From positions 301,927 to 365,926 of the forward strand of contig CAZBKM010000001.1 of NCBI GenBank assembly GCA_964492485.1: a stretch of DNA of 64,000 bases, given 5' to 3'. How positions within the stretch are numbered: the first letter of the stretch is position 1; every line of letters starts with the position of its first letter. The stretch comes from UBA5336 sp964492485 (GTDB lineage: Bacteria > Pseudomonadota > Alphaproteobacteria > Caulobacterales > Hyphomonadaceae). This document shows, one piece after another, positions 18,684-27,590 of this stretch. A program made the translations under genes and the position numbers. The notes beneath the pieces were generated by a model. That model was given only the letters and a program-made list of their open reading frames with translations, ran no database searches and was not told where the DNA came from.

Positions 18684-19998
18684 GTCCGCCCTCGCCCCGC
18701 TCGCGCCGGAGCCTCACCCACCGGGCCAGGCGTTCACCGATTGCCGCTTCGCGTCCCCGATCGGTGGGCACATAGAAGGTTTCGCGCGCCATGCCCTCGG
18801 GAAAGTAGTTCTGACCCGAAAAGGCGTCAGGCACATCATGGTCATAGACATAGCCGGCGCCGTATCCCGCCTCGCGCATCAGCCCGGTCGGCGCATTCAG
18901 GATATGCCGGGGCGGCGCCAGGCTGCCATGGGTTCGAGCCGCCGTCTGCGCCGCCTTCCAGGCAACATGGGCGGCATTCGATTTCGGGGCAGTGGCCAGG
19001 TGAATAACGGCATGGGCCAGGGCCAGTTCTCCTTCGGGACTGCCGAGGCGTTCATAGGTCCGTGCCGCCTCGTTTGCGATCATCAGAGCCGTTGGATCGG
19101 CCAGACCGATATCCTCGCTCGCCATCCGGATGAGCCGCCGGGACAGGAAGGCCGGATCCTCACCGCCCTCGACCATGCGGGCGAGCCAGTAAAGCGCCGC
19201 ATCGGGATCGGAACCGCGAACCGCCTTGTGCAGGGCGGAGATGAGATTGAAATGACCGTCGCGATCCCGGTCATGGGCGGTCGCACGCTTGCGCAGCAGA
19301 TGGGCGAGCGCCGCGCGGTCGAGCCTGTCGTCAGGGGTCGTCTGCGCGTAGATCTGCTCGACCAGATTCAGGAGATACCGGCCGTCGCCGTCCGCCATGG
19401 CGACAAGGACCTGGCGGGCATCGTCCTCGAACGGCAGGGCGCGGCCTTCGGCGGCTTCGGCCCGCCTGGCCAGCTGATCCAGCGACGTCTCGTCCAGTCG
19501 GTGCAGGGTCAGCACCGTACAGCGTGACAGCAGCGCACCGTTGATCTCGAAGCTGGGATTCTCGGTGGTCGCGCCCACCAGCGTAACCGTCCCGCGCTCC
19601 ACATAGGGCAGGAAGCTGTCCTGTTGGGCACGGTTGAACCGGTGAATCTCGTCGACGAAGAGCAGCGTCCCCTGCCCGGTCCGGCGGCGGGCCTCGGCGG
19701 CCTCGAAGGCCGCGCGCAGATCCTTCACCCCCGAGAAGACCGCGCTGACCGCCTGGAAGGCATGGGTCGTCTGCGCCGCAAGAAGCTGTGCAATGGTCGT
19801 CTTTCCGACGCCGGGCGGACCCCATAGCAGGATCGAGGTCAGGCGACCGCCTGCCAGCATCCGGGTCAGCGTCCCCTCGGGCCCGACGATGTGATCCTGA
19901 CCCACCACGTCGCCAAGCCGGGTGGGGCGCATCCGGTCGGCAAGCGGTCGCGGCACATCGTGGTCCAGCCCGGAGGCGGCGAAGAGATCATTGGCCAT
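18673..19998 (-). CDS. rarA: Replication-associated recombination ATPase RarA
   Basis: 441 aa AAA+ protein of the RarA/MgsA/WRNIP1 family acting at stalled replication forks. N-terminal PLADRMRPTRLGDVVGQDH, Walker A GPPGVGKTT, Walker B LLFVDEIHR, sensor-1 GATTENPSFE, then the RarA C-terminal tetramerisation region (SALHKAVRGSDPDAALYWLARM). First gene of the overlapping minus-strand operon down to atp12. The start lies 33 bp from the ctaA stop. Confidence 0.95.
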   Translation of the reverse strand: MANDLFAASGLDHDVPRPLADRMRPTRLGDVVGQDHIVGPEGTLTRMLAGGRLTSILLWGPPGVGKTTIAQLLAAQTTHAFQAVSAVFSGVKDLRAAFEAAEARRRTGQGTLLFVDEIHRFNRAQQDSFLPYVERGTVTLVGATTENPSFEINGALLSRCTVLTLHRLDETSLDQLARRAEAAEGRALPFEDDARQVLVAMADGDGRYLLNLVEQIYAQTTPDDRLDRAALAHLLRKRATAHDRDRDGHFNLISALHKAVRGSDPDAALYWLARMVEGGEDPAFLSRRLIRMASEDIGLADPTALMIANEAARTYERLGSPEGELALAHAVIHLATAPKSNAAHVAWKAAQTAARTHGSLAPPRHILNAPTGLMREAGYGAGYVYDHDVPDAFSGQNYFPEGMARETFYVPTDRGREAAIGERLARWVRLRRERGEGGHEP

Positions 19999-20031
19999 GG
20001 CGCCGAGTCTAGCGGGTGCCGGGCCCGGCTG

Positions 20032-21123
20032 TCATCCTGTCCGCGCGACGCCGACAGGCACATCGGCACGGGCGGGCGCCGGCGTGGAGGCCCGCCAGGC
20101 CAGCCTAACGGCCGCCAGGAACACCAGAACGCCCAGTCCCTGATGGAGAAGCGCCATCTCCAGGGGCGCGGCATGGACCAGCGTGGCGATCCCCCAGGCC
20201 GATTGCAGCGTGGTCAACGTGGCCAGAAGCGCAAACGCGTCAGCCAGCGGACTGCGCCGGAACGACCAGAGGGCGACCAGCGTCGCGGCGAACAGGAGGT
20301 AAGCCAGCGTCCGATGGTTGAACTGGGTCGCCGCGCGACCCTCGAACAGGCTGCGCAAGCCGAGGCTCTCGCTGAAATAGGTGCTCGGTATGGCTTCACC
20401 CGCCATCAGTGGCCAGTCCGTATAGGTGCGCCCGGCGTCAAGCCCCGCAACGAGGGCGCCCGTCGCCATCTGCAGCGTGACCCCTGCCAGAAGCACCCAG
20501 GCGACCCATCGTGCGCCCGGTACGGACGGCGGCCGCACCGCGCGGCCCAGCGACATCCACAGCCAGGCCACCGCGCCGATGATCAGGAGCGCCAGCGTGA
20601 AATGCGTCGCCAGGCGATAGGGGGCAACGTCCACGCGGGTCGTCTCGCCAATACCGCTGGCCACCATCCACCAGCCGATCGCGCCCTGCAGGCCTCCCAG
20701 GGCGATCAGTGCGCCCAGCCGCCAGCCCAGACCTCGGGTCAGCCAGCGCCGGGCGGCGAACCAGGCAAAGCCACCGATCGCGACCAGTCCGATCAGCCGT
20801 CCAAACTGGCGATGGCCCCATTCCCACCAGTAGATGTACTGGAACTCACCAAGGCTCATGCCCCGGTTCTGCAGCCGGTACTCGGCCGTCTGCCGGTACT
20901 TGTCGAATTCCGACTGCCAGGCGGCATCGGACAGCGGCGGGAGCATTCCCGAAATCGGCGCCCACTCGGTGATCGACAGACCGCTGTCGGTCAGCCGCGT
21001 GGCGCCGCCGATCAGGATCATGGCATAGACCAGGAGTCCGAGCAGCAGCAGCCAGGCACGGATCGCACCGGCGCCACCGGCAGGGGCGAGCATGTCGCGT
21101 CGGGCATGGGCAGCAGACGTCAT
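20032..21123 (-). CDS. ctaA: Haem A synthase, COX15/CtaA type 2
   Basis: 363 aa with about eight membrane helices. Oxidises haem O to haem A for aa3-type cytochrome oxidase. Family motifs: GGATRLTDSGLSITEWAPISG, EFQYIYWWEWGHRQFGR (conserved Glu and His), NHRTLAYLL and LHQGLG, providing the haem-ligating histidines. It is divergent from the DUF2842 gene. Confidence 0.95.
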   Translation of the reverse strand: MTSAAHARRDMLAPAGGAGAIRAWLLLLGLLVYAMILIGGATRLTDSGLSITEWAPISGMLPPLSDAAWQSEFDKYRQTAEYRLQNRGMSLGEFQYIYWWEWGHRQFGRLIGLVAIGGFAWFAARRWLTRGLGWRLGALIALGGLQGAIGWWMVASGIGETTRVDVAPYRLATHFTLALLIIGAVAWLWMSLGRAVRPPSVPGARWVAWVLLAGVTLQMATGALVAGLDAGRTYTDWPLMAGEAIPSTYFSESLGLRSLFEGRAATQFNHRTLAYLLFAATLVALWSFRRSPLADAFALLATLTTLQSAWGIATLVHAAPLEMALLHQGLGVLVFLAAVRLAWRASTPAPARADVPVGVARTG

Positions 21124-21206
21124 GATCCCTAAATGCCTCTCAGACCCATCCTGACAACGGGCCTTGCTGCCGCAGGGGCCCCATTTCCAGAAGGAACCGT
21201 GCCGCC

Positions 21207-21398
21207 ATGCGCAAGGTCGTCGCTATGCTGATCCTGTTCGCCTTCATCGGTCTCTGGATATGGGCCATCGCCACCGTGGGCGTGTGGATCGCCGACTGGA
21301 ACGGATGGATCCAGGCGCTGTTCTACCTGGCAGCCGGCGTCCTCTGGGTCTTCCCGCTGCGGCCGGTCTTCCGGTGGATGAACAGCCCACCGCTCTGA
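21207..21398 (+). CDS. DUF2842 small inner-membrane protein
   Basis: 63 aa with two hydrophobic helices. The C-terminal sequence AAGVLWVFPLRPVFRWM is the DUF2842 signature. The family is confined to Alphaproteobacteria and often sits beside haem A/oxidase genes, as here (ctaA is divergent, 83 bp away). Its TGA stop is overlapped by a family-2 repeat that fills the whole gap to echA. Function unknown. Confidence 0.8.
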   Translation: MRKVVAMLILFAFIGLWIWAIATVGVWIADWNGWIQALFYLAAGVLWVFPLRPVFRWMNSPPL

Positions 21399-21497
21399 AG
21401 CGCCGGACTTTCGTTTCGCTCCAGACCGTCTCTTCACACCGTTGTTCTTGCGCAAGCCTGCGTCCGCAACGGAACCCGCTTGCTCCGGCCTGCTCTA
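21394..21497 (-). repeat. Family-2 interspersed repeat filling a convergent gene gap
   Basis: About 104 bp. Matches the copies at 37307 and 49430 (shared blocks CTTGCGCAAGA, GACGGTCTGGAG, GAAACGAAAGTCCGGC in minus orientation). One end overlaps the DUF2842 TGA and the other contains the echA TAG, so the spacer between the two stop codons is the element itself. Probably serves as a bidirectional transcript end. Confidence 0.75.
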
Positions 21498-22292
21498 GCG
21501 CCCCTCGAATTTCGGGGTCCGCTTCTCCAGGATCGCAGCGACGCCTTCCATATGGTCGTCTGTCATGTGCATCAGGGCCTGCGAGGCTGCGGACAGTTCC
21601 ATCAGCGTGTCGTAGGACGCCGACGTGCCGTGGCGCATCAGCGTCTTGGCCAGACGCAGGGTCTGGGGCGGCTGGGCCGCGATCCGCTCGGCCAGGGCGC
21701 GCGCCTCGTCCATCAGCGTCTCGGCCGGCACGACACGCGACACGAGCCCCCAGTCGCAGGCCGTCGGCGCATCGATCACGTCGCCCGTGAACAGGAGTTC
21801 CGCGGCCCGCGCACTGCCGATGATCCGGGGCAGGAGCCAGGCGCCGCCATCGCCTGGGATCAGGCCAAGCTTCAGGAAGGTGACGCCGAACCTGGCCGTA
21901 TCGGCGGCGATCCGCACATCCGCCATGCAGGCCACGTCACATCCGAGCCCGATGGCCGGCCCATTGACCGCCGCCACCATGGGAACTTCGAGGTTGTAGA
22001 GGGCCTTCACCGCCATATGGATGTTGCGGCGATAGCCTTCCCGTATGTCGTTCGGACTGCCGCCAAAGGCGCCGGTCCGCGTTTGCATCGCCTTGACGTC
22101 GCCGCCGGCGGAAAAGGCCTTGCCCGCGCCCGTCAGGATGGCGCAGCGAATGGCGGGGTCCGCCTCGATCTCGGCGCACAGGGCGGCGACGGCGGCTCCG
22201 TCGCCCTCCTGGCCAAGGGGATTTCGCTGATCGGGACGATTCAGGGTCAGGACCGCGATCGGCCCCTCCTTGGCAAGGTGCATGACGGACAT
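21495..22292 (-). CDS. Enoyl-CoA hydratase/isomerase (crotonase family)
   Basis: 265 aa from ATG 22292; GGAGGAG lies just upstream and decides this start over the longer frame. Crotonase fold with oxyanion-hole segments GAGKAFSAGGDVKAM and NGPAIGLGCDVACMADVRIA, then GVTFLKLGLIPGDGG. The second catalytic Glu of classical hydratases appears replaced (LGLIPGDGGAW), so reaction type (hydratase versus other) is uncertain. Likely in acyl-CoA catabolism. Stop codon lies in a family-2 repeat. Confidence 0.85.
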   Translation of the reverse strand: MSVMHLAKEGPIAVLTLNRPDQRNPLGQEGDGAAVAALCAEIEADPAIRCAILTGAGKAFSAGGDVKAMQTRTGAFGGSPNDIREGYRRNIHMAVKALYNLEVPMVAAVNGPAIGLGCDVACMADVRIAADTARFGVTFLKLGLIPGDGGAWLLPRIIGSARAAELLFTGDVIDAPTACDWGLVSRVVPAETLMDEARALAERIAAQPPQTLRLAKTLMRHGTSASYDTLMELSAASQALMHMTDDHMEGVAAILEKRTPKFEGR

Positions 22293-22407
22293 GGCGGCTC
22301 CTCCTCTACCGGCATGAAGCCCCCGACAGGGGGCGGTGCGGTGTCTCAGTGGCAAAGCGGCGCCGTCTTGTCCAATCGCCCATCGCTGGGCGACCGCGGC
22401 GCGGTGA

Positions 22408-23595
22408 TCAAGACACGGCCGCGCCGCCGCGCCGAGCCGTCAGTCCGGCCCGCGCCCGCCAGCCAAGGCTGAGCCCCAGGATTGACAGCGCCTCGCTCAC
22501 GGCCCCGCGCTGCAGGGCAACCCTTACCCGCCAGTTCAGGCCGCGCGCGATCTCGCCCAGCAGGTCCGCCCCGCCTGCACCCCGCTCGGCCAGGGCGGAC
22601 AGGCGCGCCTGGACCCGTCGGTCGGCCAACAGCGATCCACAGCCATATTTCGAGAACGTCGCCCGTCGCGCCACCGCGCGCGTCGCAGCGTCCAAAGGCG
22701 CCGGGCTGGCGTCGAGGGCCGCGTCGAGATCGTCGGCGGCCTCTGGCCACATGTGGCGGCGCGCGTGAATGACGGCACGCTGCACGAGCGCCCGGCGCAG
22801 CGATGCGGGTCCGTCCAGGTGTCGCTCGGGCAGATACAGGTCCAGCGGCAGGCTGGCCCGGACCCGCTCGAAAATCTCCCGATCATGGGCAATCCAGTTG
22901 CGGTCGCGGTCGCTTGCCTTGACCCGCGCCTCGCCGCTGCCGCGATCCCCGGCATGGACACGCTGGTCGAAAACGACGCCGTCCACCTCCACGGGTCGGG
23001 CGACCATGGCCAGCCGGATCAGCATCTCGTAATCCTCCGACCGCTGTAGGGCGACGTCGAAGGGACCGGCGCGTTCATAGGCCCATCGACGCACGATCAT
23101 GCCTGGATGATGGGCGAAGAGATCTTCCATCGTATGGACGAGAAATTCCTCCGGCGGGCAGTGACACCAATAGCCCGTGTCCTGCCAGGTTCGCGCACCC
23201 GTGGCCGGGTCGTCCTCGAAACGGGCGTGACGGCCATAGGCGAAGCCCGCCTCGGGATGCGCGGACAGGGCGCCGACCAACCGTGCGCGCGCATCGGGGC
23301 GTACCAGGTCGTCATCGTCCACGATCCAGACCAGGGGCCGGTCGGTTTCTGCCAGCCCACGATTGAGCGCTGCCGCCTTGCCTCCATTCACCAGCGTCAG
23401 CACCCGGATTCGGTCGCCAAAGGCCGCCAGCCGGTCGAGCGTATCGTCGCTGGATCCATCATTGATGACCAGGATCTCGTCACCCGGCTGCACCTGGCTC
23501 AGAAGCGCGTCGAGACACGACACCAGATAGCCCGCCCGGTTATAGGTCGGCACGAGGATCGAGACGGCCTCGGTCGGGGCAGCGGACACGGACAT
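22408..23595 (-). CDS. Family 2 glycosyltransferase
   Basis: 395 aa from ATG 23595. GT-A domain at residues 10-240: SILVPTYNRAGYLVSCLDALL, VINDGSSDDT, NGGKAAALNRGL and the metal-binding WIVDDDDLVRPDARA. A C-terminal helical extension of about 150 residues lacks a recognised domain. No signal or membrane helix, so probably a cytoplasmic or membrane-associated transferase for a surface glycan. No polysaccharide genes flank it. The start is uncertain because GAGGAG lies 12 nt upstream. Confidence 0.85.
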   Translation of the reverse strand: MSVSAAPTEAVSILVPTYNRAGYLVSCLDALLSQVQPGDEILVINDGSSDDTLDRLAAFGDRIRVLTLVNGGKAAALNRGLAETDRPLVWIVDDDDLVRPDARARLVGALSAHPEAGFAYGRHARFEDDPATGARTWQDTGYWCHCPPEEFLVHTMEDLFAHHPGMIVRRWAYERAGPFDVALQRSEDYEMLIRLAMVARPVEVDGVVFDQRVHAGDRGSGEARVKASDRDRNWIAHDREIFERVRASLPLDLYLPERHLDGPASLRRALVQRAVIHARRHMWPEAADDLDAALDASPAPLDAATRAVARRATFSKYGCGSLLADRRVQARLSALAERGAGGADLLGEIARGLNWRVRVALQRGAVSEALSILGLSLGWRARAGLTARRGGAAVS

Positions 23596-23993
23596 GGGGA
23601 GACGGAACTCCTCAGCGGGGGCGACGCCGTAGATGCAAGGACAGGGCCGCCGCGTCATTTCGGGCGCGCCGGGTCCGGTTACCCATCGCGCGATGCAAGC
23701 GGGCCGGCAGCCCCCGGTCAAGTCCGGGCCTGCACCCCGCCGCCTCAGGCGAAACGCCGGTTGGCGCGACGAACAGATGCGTGCATCAGTGCCGGGTTGC
23801 GTCTGGCAGGGGCCGAGGGCGCGACCCCGCGCCGGCGGATCGACCGTCCCGGACCGATACAGGAGACGGGGCGAACGCCTAACGCCATCTTTCCGTAATC
23901 GGACGAAAGCGGCGCACTTCGCTTGCCCCATCTCAATCAAGCTGTGGCAGCCTCCAGGGTCGTAAGACAGACGACAGCGGGAGGGCCACCGCC
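23596..23993. other. Divergent intergenic region, no gene seen
   Basis: 398 bases between the glycosyltransferase and diguanylate cyclase starts. Short open frames exist on both strands but have no family-like sequence. The last part must carry the cyclase promoter. No clear palindromic operator was found apart from a half-site ATCAA near 23936. Confidence 0.4.
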
Positions 23994-25586
23994 ATGGCGG
24001 GGCTTGGCAGTTTCTTTCCAGGCACGGCGAGCCAGGGCTCGGTGATCGGCGAACTCTGGCGGCGCTACCTGTTCGTGATCGGGGGCATTCTGGTCATTTT
24101 CGTCGCGCGGCATCTGCTGACCATGCAAGCGCTGAACGCGGCAGAGCGATATGCCACCAGCATCGAACAGGCGAGTGAACAGCGCGTCCTGTACCAAGAG
24201 GCCCTGCTCCTGACCTACCGCTACCATCTGACCGGCGATCCCGCGCTCAAGGACCAGGCGCTCGACACCCTATCCCGCGTCGACGCCGCCCATCACGCCC
24301 TTGTCCGCGCCGGTCGTGGGCATGACCGGATCGAAGCGACCTATCTGGAGGGTCCGGACTCGGTCGACACCCAGATCCATGCTCTGATCGAGGCGGCGCG
24401 CGGCTGTCTCGCCCTGGCGCCCGATCCCGACCATGCCGAAGCCGTCTGGGAGCGGGTCTCCGCACCAGACCTGGGCGCAGCCCTCGAGGCCGGAGTCCTC
24501 GCCTTCGAGACGGCCGCCTTCACCGATGGCCGGCGGGTCCGCAGCATCAACCAGCTTGCCTTCATACCCGTCGCGCTGGTCCTCCTGTTGCAGACCGCCT
24601 ACGTCTATCGCCCCGCCGTGGCCAGGGTGGCCGAAACCATGCGCAGCCTGACGCGGGAAAAGATCCGCGCCGAGACGGCGCTGAAACGCCTGACCAACTT
24701 CTCGCGCATTGCGGCCGACCTGTTCTGGGAAGTCGATGCCGAAGGGCGCATCACCTATATCGAGGGCGAGTTCCTGAAGGTGCTGCAGGGTGACCGGCAG
24801 AGCATCGTCGGTTGCCGCTATGTCGACCTCCTGGAACTGCGTGACGGCGACGACAAGGCGCTCTGGACGGCACTGGCGGCGCAGAAGCCTTACTCCGGCA
24901 TCGTCAGCGCCTTCATCGATGCCGACGGAACACGCTATGTGCTCGAAGTGACGGGCCAGCCCCGCTTCGACGCCCTGGGCAAACTGGTGGGGTATTACGG
25001 CACCGCGAACGACGTCACGGACCGGGTCGCCGAACAGGAGAGCGTGATCCGCCTTGCCCATACCGACCCACTCACGGGCCTGGGGAACAAGCGGGCGCTG
25101 GAGGTTCATCTTGGCGAGGCGTTCGCAGAGTGCCGCAGAGACAACCGGGTCGCCCTGATCGCCATCGACCTGGACGGTTTCAAGGCCATAAACGACACCC
25201 ATGGCCATGCGGTGGGCGACGATACGCTCAAGCAGGTCGCCGAGCGCATCTGCGCGGAGACGCGGATGGAAGACGTTCCGGTTCGCGTCGGCGGCGACGA
25301 GTTCGCGATCATCTGCCGCGATGTGGAACGCGGCCAAACCGTCACCCATCTGGCGATGCGCCTGCGCAGGTCTCTTTCCGCACCCTATGATCTTTCGGTG
25401 GCGACGGAACTCATGAGCGCATCCATCGGGATCGCCTATGCGCCTGACGATGCGGTCGACATGAAGAGCCTGATCCAGCGGGCCGACGAGGCGCTCTACG
25501 CCGCCAAGGCTGCGGGCCGGAACCGCATCATCGCTTACGGCTCGGTGGCCGCCGGCCTGGCGGACCTGGAAAGCGGTGCCGCATGA
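23994..25586 (+). CDS. Membrane-anchored PAS-GGDEF diguanylate cyclase
   Basis: 530 aa. TM1 at about 24-44 and TM2 at about 186-205 enclose a helical periplasmic sensor of about 140 residues. A PAS domain (about 235-345) and then GGDEF (about 355-515) follow. The active site GGDEF (433-437) is intact, with HTDPLTGLGN and DLDGFKAIND. An inhibitory I-site RMED (424-427) stands exactly five residues before GGDEF. There is no EAL domain. Predicted to make c-di-GMP under product inhibition. Just after its TGA lies a tandem of degraded repeat hairpins. Confidence 0.93.
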   Translation: MAGLGSFFPGTASQGSVIGELWRRYLFVIGGILVIFVARHLLTMQALNAAERYATSIEQASEQRVLYQEALLLTYRYHLTGDPALKDQALDTLSRVDAAHHALVRAGRGHDRIEATYLEGPDSVDTQIHALIEAARGCLALAPDPDHAEAVWERVSAPDLGAALEAGVLAFETAAFTDGRRVRSINQLAFIPVALVLLLQTAYVYRPAVARVAETMRSLTREKIRAETALKRLTNFSRIAADLFWEVDAEGRITYIEGEFLKVLQGDRQSIVGCRYVDLLELRDGDDKALWTALAAQKPYSGIVSAFIDADGTRYVLEVTGQPRFDALGKLVGYYGTANDVTDRVAEQESVIRLAHTDPLTGLGNKRALEVHLGEAFAECRRDNRVALIAIDLDGFKAINDTHGHAVGDDTLKQVAERICAETRMEDVPVRVGGDEFAIICRDVERGQTVTHLAMRLRRSLSAPYDLSVATELMSASIGIAYAPDDAVDMKSLIQRADEALYAAKAAGRNRIIAYGSVAAGLADLESGAA

Positions 25587-25587
25587 A

Positions 25588-25684
25588 GCGCGTCTAGGCG
25601 AAGTGGATCCCGGTTCGCCGTTCGGACGCGCGCAAGAACACGCTCGCGTCCAGGCGAAGTGGGCCCCGGTTCGCTTGAAAATGC
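25588..25684 (+). repeat. Two tandem degraded half-copies of family-1 repeat
   Basis: The first-hairpin core recurs twice in tandem: GGCGAAGTGGATCCCGGTTC near 25597 and GGCGAAGTGGGCCCCGGTTC near 25653, the second ending TTGAAAATGCA. Each matches the first hairpin of the intact copy at 25823. Located between the diguanylate cyclase stop and tRNA-Arg. Confidence 0.6.
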
Positions 25685-25729
25685 ATTGGAACGCCGCATC
25701 GCCACCGCGCCTGTGCATGTGTCTCGCGG

Positions 25730-25803
25730 CGACCCCAGCAGGACTCGAACCTGCAACCGTCGGATTAGAAGTCCGGTGCTCTATCCAGTTGAGCTATGGG
25801 GCC
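25730..25803 (-). tRNA. tRNA-Arg (anticodon TCT)
   Basis: Cloverleaf of 74 nt. Acceptor GGCCCCA/TGGGGTC has one G-T pair, D-arm AGCTCAACTGGATAGAGC, anticodon loop CTTCTAA with TCT, T-arm GCAGGTTCGAGTCCTGC. CCA is not encoded (CCG follows the discriminator G). Confidence 0.95.
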
Positions 25804-25822
25804 GGTCCGGGACGCGCGGAGC

Positions 25823-25929
25823 CTAGAGCATTTTCAAGCGAATTGGAAACCGGTTCGCGTTAAGAAAATGCGCAAAAACAAGAAGCTAGCGCATCTTCAC
25901 TGACTCCGATTGATTTGAAGATGCGCTAG
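25823..25929 (+). repeat. Family-1 palindromic repeat, intact copy
   Basis: About 107 bp bounded by CTAG at both ends. Module 1 is an imperfect hairpin with arms GCATTTTC (25828-25835) and GAAAATGC (25864-25871) and inner GCGAA/TTCGC. A 16-nt A-rich linker follows. Module 2 is a perfect 12-bp hairpin AGCGCATCTTCA/TGAAGATGCGCT (25888-25899, 25916-25927). Near-identical copies at 58720 (inverted) and 63844. Confidence 0.9.
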
Positions 25930-26038
25930 TGTGATCCTTACCGATGCGGAAGCGGGGCCGGTTTCAGTGCTGCACAGGTTGGCACCTGGCGCCTGGACGC
26001 CGCGCGCGACCGCGCACCCCGTTCGCTGCGAACCTGTT

Positions 26039-26344
26039 TCAGTGCGTCCAGGGTTGCTTGCGGTCGGCGGAGAAGTTTTGCGCATAGGATTTTACCAGCC
26101 GTTTGGGCTCGCGGGGTTCCTCCACGGTGAAGGTCAGTCCCTCGCGCTGGGCATAGGCGATGGCCTGCTCGCGGGTGTCGAAGTGCAGGTGCACCTGGCC
26201 CTTGGTGTCGTCGATGCTGGTCCATCCCATCAGCGGGTCGCTGGTGCGTCTGCCGTCCTTGATGAATTCCAGGACCCACTGGCGGGTCTTCGCGCGGCCC
26301 GCCTGCATGGCCGACTTATTGGGCTTGTAGATCCGTGCGTCCAT
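26039..26344 (-). CDS. NDUFS4-like complex I accessory subunit (ETC complex I conserved region)
   Basis: 101 aa. Contains ARIYKPNKSAMQAGRA, WVLEFI and DPLMGWTSIDDTKGQVHLHFDTREQAIAYAQREG, the conserved core of the eukaryotic 18-kDa subunit and its alphaproteobacterial homologue. It is a peripheral stabilising subunit of NADH:quinone oxidoreductase. It sits apart from the nuo operon, between tRNA-Arg and tRNA-Pro, as is common for this gene. Confidence 0.9.
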   Translation of the reverse strand: MDARIYKPNKSAMQAGRAKTRQWVLEFIKDGRRTSDPLMGWTSIDDTKGQVHLHFDTREQAIAYAQREGLTFTVEEPREPKRLVKSYAQNFSADRKQPWTH

Positions 26345-26365
26345 GGCCTCGGTCCCGTTGCTGCA

Positions 26366-26442
26366 TGGTCGGAGCGGCAGGATTCGAACCTGCGACCCCC
26401 TGGTCCCAAACCAGGTGCGCTACCAGACTGCGCCACGCTCCG
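26366..26442 (-). tRNA. tRNA-Pro (anticodon TGG)
   Basis: 77 nt with encoded CCA. Acceptor CGGAGCG/CGCTCCG, D-arm GCGCAGTCTGGTAGCGC, anticodon loop TTTGGGA with TGG, T-arm GCAGGTTCGAATCCTGC. Confidence 0.96.
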
Positions 26443-26523
26443 TCGTCGCGTCCATATCGCGGAGTGTGCGGGCGGAGACAAGCCCCACGTCACGCCATGG
26501 GCGCGCTTTCCGCGCTGGAAGAT

Positions 26524-26946
26524 TTACGGGCGGTCGCGGCGCAGGACGCGGAAGACCCCATCGGCGCGCGCCGCCGGGCTGCCATCGGCCAGCACCAGCC
26601 CGGCATGAACGTGCACCAGATCGCTCTCCACCGCATCGACCACCGGCCGCGCTTCCAGCCATCTGCCGGCCTTGACGATACCGTGATAGTGCAGCGTCAG
26701 CTTCAGCGTCACGGACATGCGCCGGGTGGCATGCCAGACGGCGTAGGCCAGCGCCCCGTCGGCAAAGGCCGAGGCCATCCCGCCATGCAGGAAGCCCATC
26801 GAGTTGCAGTGCCGATCGAGCACGAGGAGGCCGGAGCGCAGATCGCCGGGCGCACTGGCGCGGTATGTGGGGCCGTTATGAGTGGTGAAGGGTCCGCGAC
26901 TGTTCGACAGGGCGAAGCCCACGGGCACCGCGTCCTCGCCTGCCAT
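26524..26946 (-). CDS. PaaI-family hotdog thioesterase
   Basis: 140 aa. Hotdog fold with NSMGFLHGGMASAFADGALAYAV, the PaaI/YdiI helix motif carrying the catalytic Asp, and SVTLKLTLHYHGIVKAGRWLEA. Hydrolyses an acyl-CoA thioester, substrate unknown. The start lies 3 bp after the DUF192 stop, so the two are an operon downstream of the cold-shock gene. Confidence 0.85.
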   Translation of the reverse strand: MAGEDAVPVGFALSNSRGPFTTHNGPTYRASAPGDLRSGLLVLDRHCNSMGFLHGGMASAFADGALAYAVWHATRRMSVTLKLTLHYHGIVKAGRWLEARPVVDAVESDLVHVHAGLVLADGSPAARADGVFRVLRRDRP

Positions 26947-26949
26947 GGC

Positions 26950-27531
26950 TCAGCCGTCTGTCCCGCCGCCGGCGAACAGGGCGTGCTCGACCCGGTCGCC
27001 CGGCCTGATGGACAGTCGCTCGGCCGTGCCGGCGTTCACCTCCAGCACCGCCTTCACCGGCAGCCCGGGGGAAATCCGGCGCTCCGAGAAGGGCACGGCA
27101 TTCTCCGCGATGGCCACGATCTCGCCATCGGCGGCCAGGAAGACCAGGTCCAGCGAAAGCGGCGTGTTCTTCATCCAGAACTGGGCAGGGCGCGGATTGC
27201 CCAGATCGAACAGCATGCCGGCATCCTCTGCCAGGCGCTCCCGGCCCATCATGCCGATGCGGATCTCGTCGGGATCGTCGGCAAGCTCCACGGTAAAGGC
27301 GTGGCGGGCCTCGCGCGTGACCACCGTCAGCGGTCCGGTGGGCAAGGGCGGCTGGGGATAGTCGGCGTCTTCGGGAAGAACGGGTTGCAGCCGCGCCGGC
27401 GTATCCGGTTGGTCCACCCCGTCCGCAGTCTGGGCCATGGCCATTGGGGAGACCGCGCCGTGGACAGACACAAAGCTGCCGGCGAGGGCTGCCATCATGA
27501 GAAGACGAAGAGCGATGTTCGTGCGAAGCAT
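26950..27531 (-). CDS. DUF192 secreted protein
   Basis: 193 aa with a signal peptide (RLLMMAALAGSFVSVHGAVSPMAMA, cleavage near residue 34) and a Pro-rich spacer. The DUF192 beta-barrel has RIGMMGRERLAEDAGMLFD, FWMKNTPLSLDLVFL and SERRISPGLPVKAVLEVNAG. Periplasmic or anchored; molecular role unknown. Follows a cold-shock gene and precedes the thioesterase. Confidence 0.88.
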   Translation of the reverse strand: MLRTNIALRLLMMAALAGSFVSVHGAVSPMAMAQTADGVDQPDTPARLQPVLPEDADYPQPPLPTGPLTVVTREARHAFTVELADDPDEIRIGMMGRERLAEDAGMLFDLGNPRPAQFWMKNTPLSLDLVFLAADGEIVAIAENAVPFSERRISPGLPVKAVLEVNAGTAERLSIRPGDRVEHALFAGGGTDG

Positions 27532-27590
27532 GGGCCCGGCTTAGCCTCCAGCACGGATCGGCGCAATCTCCGGACGCGTTGCAGGCGGCC

